64,000 nucleotides of DNA from Burkholderiales bacterium. GTDB lineage: Bacteria > Pseudomonadota > Gammaproteobacteria > Burkholderiales > WYBJ01. Every line of letters begins with the position of its first letter. Position 1 is the first letter of the stretch. The notes beneath the pieces were generated by a model that had not been told where the DNA came from, ran no database searches, and saw only the letters and a list, made by a program, of their open reading frames with translations. Of this stretch, positions 59,305 to 64,000 are shown one piece after another. The stretch covers positions 1-64,000 of the forward strand of contig JADLAC010000030.1 of the NCBI GenBank assembly GCA_020848435.1, written 5' to 3'. A program made the translations under genes and the position numbers.

Positions 59305-60462
59305 TCAGCCGCGGGCGTCCTGATCAGCGCTGCCGCACACGACTTCCCCGATTGCCGCCGCGCTGCTCGCTTTCCCGCTGCCGTCCCAGACGCGCGCCGG
59401 AATGCAGACTTGACCTTCGAACAGCTTGCGGCAGGTGCGCAGCAAGCTCGCTTCATCGAGCACCAGTCCTTGCGCCGACATGCGCGATCGCACCTCCACC
59501 TCGATCACGCCGCCGGGATGCTCGATCCGCACCATTTCCGGCGTCGTGCCCCGCAGGACCGCGAGGCGATTGGCGGCGGTGCCGGGCAGCACGCAAGCTG
59601 CCGACAAGGCCATCGAGCCTGTCACCGAATAGGTCGCGTGGCAGTTGAACGGCACGAAGTCGCGCGAGGCGATCGTGCCCCCCCGCCGTGGCGCGGCGAC
59701 CAGCACGGGCTTGGGCACGACCAGCCGGCTACAGTCGCCGAGACCCATGCGCTTGCCGGCTTCGACGCGTATGCGCTCCAGCCGTGCGATCAGGGCGGCA
59801 TCGGGATCGAGCTCGGCCTTCGATTCGTGCCCGGTCTTGCCCACGCTGGCCGCGGGCACGATGACCATCGGCACCGCGACGTCGATGCACGTCACCTCGA
59901 CGCCGTCGATCGTTTCGCTCACGCGTCCCGTGGGCAAGAGCTTGCCACTCTTGGAGCCGATGGTGCGGGCGAAATTCTGTTTCACCGGCGCCGCCGTGCC
60001 GGGCACGCCGTCGATCGCGGCGTCACCGTCGTACGTTACCTCGCCGCCGGGCGTGTGCAGGATGACTTCGATGATCGAGTGCGTGTTGATGTTGTAAATG
60101 CTGACCCGGGTGTGCGGGTCGTTCGCGCTCACCAGTCCCATCTCGAGGGCGAACGGCCCGACCGCGCTCAGCATGTTGCCGCAGTTCGACGAGTAGTCGA
60201 CGACAGCGGATTCGGGATTCACTTGCACGAACAAGTAATCGACATCCACGCCGCGGCGCGCGGATTTCGACACCACCGCGATCTTGCTCGTCAGCGTTTC
60301 GGCGCCGCCGATACCATCGATCTGGCGCTTGTGCGGGGAGCCCATGGCCGCGAGCAGAACGCGGTCCAGGGTGGCGATATCCGCCGGCAGGTCGGCTGCG
60401 AGAATCAGCGGGCCTTTGGAGGTACCGCCGCGATAGAGGTAAGCCGGGATGCGCGTGATCAT
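59305..60462 (-). CDS. PrpF/GalD-family isomerase
   Basis: A 385-residue protein of the diaminopimelate-epimerase-like fold. ITRIPAYLYRGGTSKG, MGSPHKRQIDGIGG, SSNCGNM (91-97) and the second half GHESKAELD are the PrpF signature. PrpF isomerises 2-methyl-aconitate; the near relative GalD tautomerises 4-oxalomesaconate in gallate breakdown. Length and motifs do not separate them. No methylcitrate genes are present, so a tautomerase or isomerase for another unsaturated polycarboxylate is more likely. Start overlaps the stop of the PLP enzyme gene. Confidence 0.88.
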   Translation of the reverse strand: MITRIPAYLYRGGTSKGPLILAADLPADIATLDRVLLAAMGSPHKRQIDGIGGAETLTSKIAVVSKSARRGVDVDYLFVQVNPESAVVDYSSNCGNMLSAVGPFALEMGLVSANDPHTRVSIYNINTHSIIEVILHTPGGEVTYDGDAAIDGVPGTAAPVKQNFARTIGSKSGKLLPTGRVSETIDGVEVTCIDVAVPMVIVPAASVGKTGHESKAELDPDAALIARLERIRVEAGKRMGLGDCSRLVVPKPVLVAAPRRGGTIASRDFVPFNCHATYSVTGSMALSAACVLPGTAANRLAVLRGTTPEMVRIEHPGGVIEVEVRSRMSAQGLVLDEASLLRTCRKLFEGQVCIPARVWDGSGKASSAAAIGEVVCGSADQDARG

Positions 60463-61643
60463 GACGCCAGGGCTCCGACATCGATGGTTTCAAGCCGCAC
60501 TTCGGGCATCACCGGCAGCGACTTCAGCCCGGTTCCGGTGTTGACCAGCAGCACCCGTTCGCCGTTCTTGATCGCGCCTTCGGAGAGCGCCTTGCGTAGT
60601 CCGGCGAGCGTCGTCGCCCCTTCGGGGCACGCGAACAGACCTTCGCGCCCAGCGAGCTCGCGTACGGCCGCGAGCGCTTCTGCCGCCGTGATGGCGTAGG
60701 CGGCACCGCCGGTCCTGCGCAACAGCTCGAGCAGCTTGCGCCCGCCGATCGGCGCGGGCGATTTCATGCCGCCGGCAAGAACGTCGATGTCGCGCCAGGG
60801 CTCGCAGTCGTCGCGGCCTTCTCGAAATGCCTTCACGATGGGCGCGCAGCCGTCATACTGGGTGATGACGAGCCGCGGCAGCCGGTCGGGGATCCAGCCC
60901 AGCGTGATCAGCTCGTCAAAGGCTTTCCAGATCGCGAGCGTGCCCAGCCCGCCTCCGGTCGGATACACGATCACGTCGGGCAGCGTCCAGCCGAACTGCT
61001 CGGCGATCTCGAGCCCGATCGTCTTCTTGCCCTCGGTGCGATAGGGCTCGCGCAGCGCGCACGCGTTGAGCCGTCCGGTGTCGCGGGTGATCGCCGCGAT
61101 GACGCTGCCCGCGGCATGCCAATCGTCCAGCAGGTAGACGCGCGCGCCGGACAGCGCAGCCTGCGCCCGGCATGATGGCTGGCCATCGGCGGGAATGACG
61201 CACAGGCAGTCGGCACCGGCGCGCGCTGCGTACAATGCCCACGCCGCCGCGGCATTGCCGGTGCTATTGAGCGCGAAGCGCTCCACGCCGAGCTCGCGAT
61301 AGCGGCTGAGCGCGACGCTCGCGGCCCTGTCCTTGAAGGTGCCGGAAGGATTACGCCCTTCATCCTTGATCCAGAGATTGTCGAGCCCGAGCGCGCGTGT
61401 TTTCACGCACGGTGTAAAGCCTTCGCCGAGCGTGATTGCCTGGCCCGCATCCTCGACCGGCAGCAGCGGCGCGTAGCGCCAGATCGAGGCTGGGCCGGCC
61501 GCGATCCGGTCACGGTCGACATCCCTGCGCACGGCCGCGAGGTCGTAGCGGCATTCGAGCAGCGCGCGCTCGCCGAATGTCGTGGCGTCTCGCGCGATGT
61601 ACGCGCCGGACGCTACGTGCTCGATGTGCGCGAGGTAGCTCAA
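60459..61643 (-). CDS. Threonine synthase-like PLP enzyme (fold type II)
   Basis: A 394-residue fold-type II PLP enzyme. The PLP lysine is Lys104 in RNPSGTFKDRA, NSTGNAAAAWALYAARAG provides the substrate Asn loop, VIVYPTGGGLGTLAIWKA binds the PLP phosphate, and NTGTGLKS closes the site. The layout is that of threonine synthase, though many relatives catalyse other beta-replacements or eliminations. Coupling with a PrpF isomerase and two receptors argues for a catabolic, not biosynthetic, task. Its start lies two bases after the receptor K stop region. Confidence 0.85.
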   Translation of the reverse strand: MSYLAHIEHVASGAYIARDATTFGERALLECRYDLAAVRRDVDRDRIAAGPASIWRYAPLLPVEDAGQAITLGEGFTPCVKTRALGLDNLWIKDEGRNPSGTFKDRAASVALSRYRELGVERFALNSTGNAAAAWALYAARAGADCLCVIPADGQPSCRAQAALSGARVYLLDDWHAAGSVIAAITRDTGRLNACALREPYRTEGKKTIGLEIAEQFGWTLPDVIVYPTGGGLGTLAIWKAFDELITLGWIPDRLPRLVITQYDGCAPIVKAFREGRDDCEPWRDIDVLAGGMKSPAPIGGRKLLELLRRTGGAAYAITAAEALAAVRELAGREGLFACPEGATTLAGLRKALSEGAIKNGERVLLVNTGTGLKSLPVMPEVRLETIDVGALAS

Positions 61644-61644
61644 G

Positions 61645-62622
61645 TCACTCGAGCTTGATGTTGGCCTGCTTGATCACGCTGGCCCAGCGGCTGACGTCGT
61701 CGCTGACGAACTTGCCGAACGCCTGGGGCGTCGGATTCGACGCCGGCTCGAGACCGACGGCGGCGAACTTCGGCTTCACGTCGGGCAGCGCGGTGATTTT
61801 CGTGAATTCCTGGTGCAGGCGCTCGAGCACGGCTGTGGGCGTTCCCGCGGGGGAGAGAATGCCGTACCAGTTCGTGGCGATCACCTCGGGTGCGCCGGCT
61901 TCCTTCATGGTGGGCAGATCGGGGAACAGCGTCGAACGTGCGCTACTCGCCACGGCGAGCGCGCGCACTTTGCCGGACTTGATGAGCGGCATGATCGGCG
62001 GCGCCGTGGAGAGCATGAGATCGAGCTGCCCGCCGGCGAGATCGACCGCCGCGGGGCCGCTGCCCTTGTAGGGAACGTGCGCGATATTCACGCCGGTCTG
62101 CAGCTTGAAGAGCTCCAGCGCGAGGTGCACGCTGCCGCCGATTCCGCCCGAGCCGCCGTTGAGGCCGCCGGGCTTTTGCTTCGCCAGCGCGATCAGCTCG
62201 CGCATGTTGGCCACGGGCAGCGCGGCTTTGACCACGGCCACGATGGGCGTAACCGCCACCAGCGTGATCGGCGCGAAGTCCTTTACCGGGTGATAGCCGG
62301 GATTGGCGTAAAGACTGATGCCGGTGGAGAAGCCGGTGTCGGCGAGCAGCAGGGTATAGCCATCGGCCTCGGCGCGCGCGGCCACCGCGGTGCCGATGTT
62401 ACCGGCTGCGCCCGGACGGTTGTCGACGATCACCGGCTGGCCCACGATCTCGCTCAGCTTGGTCGCGACGATGCGCCCGGTGACGTCGGAGCCCCCGCCG
62501 GGCGACCAGGGCACGATCATGCGCAGTGGCTTGGTCGGGTACGAAGCGGAAAAGACGGAAAGCGAGCTGAACCCGAGGGCCAGCCCCAGAGCAAAAGCGA
62601 GCTTGCGAATGCGCGTCACCAT
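61645..62622 (-). CDS. Bug/TctC-family periplasmic receptor (K), leader of the PLP/PrpF unit
   Basis: A 325-residue receptor; ATAGGAGAGG precedes the ATG. The signal ends near FSAS. Loops: VPWSPGGGSD, VIVDNRPGAAGNIGTAV, ADGYT, GGSGGIGGSVH (a Gly-rich version of the middle loop) and HVPYKGSGPAAVD. It is the first gene of a compact run K, PLP enzyme, PrpF, J. Just upstream (62623-62700) is A/T-richer sequence with TTGTACACCGTATAC, which may hold the promoter or a GntR-like operator. Confidence 0.9.
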   Translation of the reverse strand: MVTRIRKLAFALGLALGFSSLSVFSASYPTKPLRMIVPWSPGGGSDVTGRIVATKLSEIVGQPVIVDNRPGAAGNIGTAVAARAEADGYTLLLADTGFSTGISLYANPGYHPVKDFAPITLVAVTPIVAVVKAALPVANMRELIALAKQKPGGLNGGSGGIGGSVHLALELFKLQTGVNIAHVPYKGSGPAAVDLAGGQLDLMLSTAPPIMPLIKSGKVRALAVASSARSTLFPDLPTMKEAGAPEVIATNWYGILSPAGTPTAVLERLHQEFTKITALPDVKPKFAAVGLEPASNPTPQAFGKFVSDDVSRWASVIKQANIKLE

Positions 62623-62755
62623 GCCTCTCCTATCGACTGCTTGTACACCGTATACCGAATCGAACGAGCTCCGGTCAACCCGATCGCTGCGTTACTTCGT
62701 AAACATGCGAGCGAATCGGCGTCCCGCGCATTCGCACGCATGCGCCGGCCGATGC

Positions 62756-64000
62756 TCAGACAACGCTCGGCCGCGCATAGACCAGCCCCTCGTCGGGCCA
62801 CCACACCGTGCCTGCGGCGCGCAGCGCACGAACCTCGTCGATCGTCAGACCCAGGAGCTCTTGCAGGACGAGCGAGGTGTGCTCGCCCAGCCCTGGTGCG
62901 CCCGCGAACGGTGCGTGCGGATGCGCGGAGAGCTTGATCGGATCGCCGGCTACGCGCAGATGCCGGCCGAGCGGGTGATCGAAGCCGACCAGCATGTCGC
63001 GCAGCGCGACGTGGGGATGCGAGAAGGCGTCGCGGATCGAGCGCACCGTCGCCCCGGGAATGCCGGCATCGAGAAAGCGCGCCTGCCAGTCGTCGGCATC
63101 ACGCGTGGCGATCACCGCCGCGACCTCCGCGTTGAGCGCTTGTTCGTTGTCCTGGCGCTGCGCCTCGCTGCGAAAGCGCGGGTCGTTCTCCCACTCGGGC
63201 TTGCCCATGACCTGGCAAGCGCTCGCCCAGAATTGGCGCGTGATTCCGAGCGCGAACCAGCGCCCGCAACGCGCACGAAACGGCCCGTAGGGCAAGGCGC
63301 CGCTGCCGCCGCGATGCGGCTCGGGGGTATAGCGCTTGCCCGCACCGAGCGCCGGCGGGACGCGGTAGGCATTCATGGCCAACTGCGCATCGAACAATGC
63401 GATGTCGAGGGCGGCACCGGTGTCGGTGCGCCGCCGGCGGGCCAGCGCCGCGAGTATGCCGGCGACAGCGTACAAGGCGCCGGCGAGCCCCCCGATCGGA
63501 TTGCCGCAGCGTACCGGCATGGCGTCGGGCTCGGCCGCGCCGGTGAGACTCATGCCCCCGCCCATCGCCTGGATGGTCGCGTCGTACGCCGGGTAACCCG
63601 CCAGCGGACCGCTGCGGCCGAAGCCGGTTACCGAGGCGCAGATGAGCCGCGGGTTGAGGGCGCGCAGGGTGTCCACATCCGCGCCGATGCGGCGCATGAC
63701 CTCGGGGCGAAAATTGTCGTAGACCACGTCCGCGATGCGCGCCAGCCGGTGCAGAAGCGCGCGCCCGCCCTCGGACTTCAGGTCCATGGCGAGCGAGAGC
63801 TTGTTGCGGTTCATGCCCCAGAAATAGGCCAGGGCTTCCGGCACCGGCGCGCTCGGCTCGAGCGCTTCGGGGCGCGCGCCCGGAAGACGCTCGACCTTGA
63901 CGACGGTGGCGCCGAGATCGGCCAGGATTTGCGTGCCGAAGGTCCCGGCGGGCTCGTCGCCGCACAGCTCGAGCAACAGCACGCCTGCCAGGGGGCCGGA
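62756..64000 (-). CDS. Family III (CaiB/BaiF) CoA transferase, start beyond the window edge
   Basis: At least 414 residues; the frame is still open at the edge, where SGPLAGVLLLELCG is the expected N-terminus, so only a few residues are missing. FWGMNRNKLSLAMDLK, VTGFGRSGPLAGYPAYDATIQ and a C-terminal RVAGDPIKLSAHP are standard. The segment that normally carries the catalytic Asp (xGVPIADLTAG) reads CGNPIGGLAGALYA, with Gly at the Asp position. The enzyme may be inactive or use another residue. No operon partner is visible inside the window. Confidence 0.88.
   Translation of the reverse strand, partial: SGPLAGVLLLELCGDEPAGTFGTQILADLGATVVKVERLPGARPEALEPSAPVPEALAYFWGMNRNKLSLAMDLKSEGGRALLHRLARIADVVYDNFRPEVMRRIGADVDTLRALNPRLICASVTGFGRSGPLAGYPAYDATIQAMGGGMSLTGAAEPDAMPVRCGNPIGGLAGALYAVAGILAALARRRRTDTGAALDIALFDAQLAMNAYRVPPALGAGKRYTPEPHRGGSGALPYGPFRARCGRWFALGITRQFWASACQVMGKPEWENDPRFRSEAQRQDNEQALNAEVAAVIATRDADDWQARFLDAGIPGATVRSIRDAFSHPHVALRDMLVGFDHPLGRHLRVAGDPIKLSAHPHAPFAGAPGLGEHTSLVLQELLGLTIDEVRALRAAGTVWWPDEGLVYARPSVV

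Overview
The window is GC-rich, densely coded DNA that reads like a betaproteobacterial (Burkholderiales-type) chromosome. The main pointer is eleven intact Bug/TctC periplasmic solute receptors plus the 3' stubs of two more, with no TctA/TctB membrane partner in the window. A clade I nos cluster with a Tat-type NosZ, NosR and an ApbE homologue says the cell respires nitrous oxide. This taxonomy is inferred from gene content, not from a marker gene. The left edge cuts a tRNA-Thr(CGT), and next to it lie the scrambled remains of a type II secretion major pseudopilin gene (gspG).

Layout: 1-700 holds tRNA-Thr and gspG debris. 916-8293 holds three TctC receptors around a + strand tctC-hyuA-hyuB unit and a MliC-type lysozyme inhibitor. 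8655-10971 is a tightly overlapping three-gene unit (a Cys version of a glycine/proline reductase B protein, a glutaredoxin-like protein and a class III CoA transferase) facing an IclR regulator. 11923-26557 is a long minus-strand catabolic block: MmgE/PrpD, hydantoinase A and B, FAD oxidoreductase, second MmgE/PrpD, double-domain acyl-CoA dehydrogenase, nitronate monooxygenase-like protein, two TctC receptors and one TctC stub. 26922-33944 is a + strand unit: TAXI-type TRAP receptor, fused TRAP permease, and a two-subunit molybdenum enzyme of the pyrogallol-phloroglucinol transhydroxylase / resorcinol hydroxylase type. 34116-37512 has two amidohydrolases and a TctC.

37769-50182 is the nitrous oxide respiration region: a PPK2 kinase, an ApbE flavin transferase divergent from nosZ, a PilJ/NarX-like sensor-domain protein, nosR, nosD, nosF, nosY, nosL and a small two-gene tail that resembles a TumE pair. 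Three FNR/DNR-type boxes (TTGAT-N4-GTCAA) precede ppk2, nosZ and nosR. At nosZ and nosR a -10-like hexamer sits where a class II FNR promoter would need it. 50213-64000 holds a phospholipase D/VTT fusion, a 23-bp tandem repeat, five more TctC receptors, two RidA paralogues in opposite orientation, a cupin, a carboxymuconolactone decarboxylase-like protein, a PrpF-type isomerase with a threonine-synthase-like PLP enzyme, and a class III CoA transferase cut by the right edge.

The feature I find most worth study is the molybdenum enzyme. Its large subunit carries an extra N-terminal domain of about 120 residues that looks like an SCP2 lipid/sterol-binding fold. Its small subunit has lost exactly the four cysteines of one [4Fe-4S] cluster relative to the Pelobacter enzyme as I remember it. 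All family assignments come from reading motifs; no database search was run.
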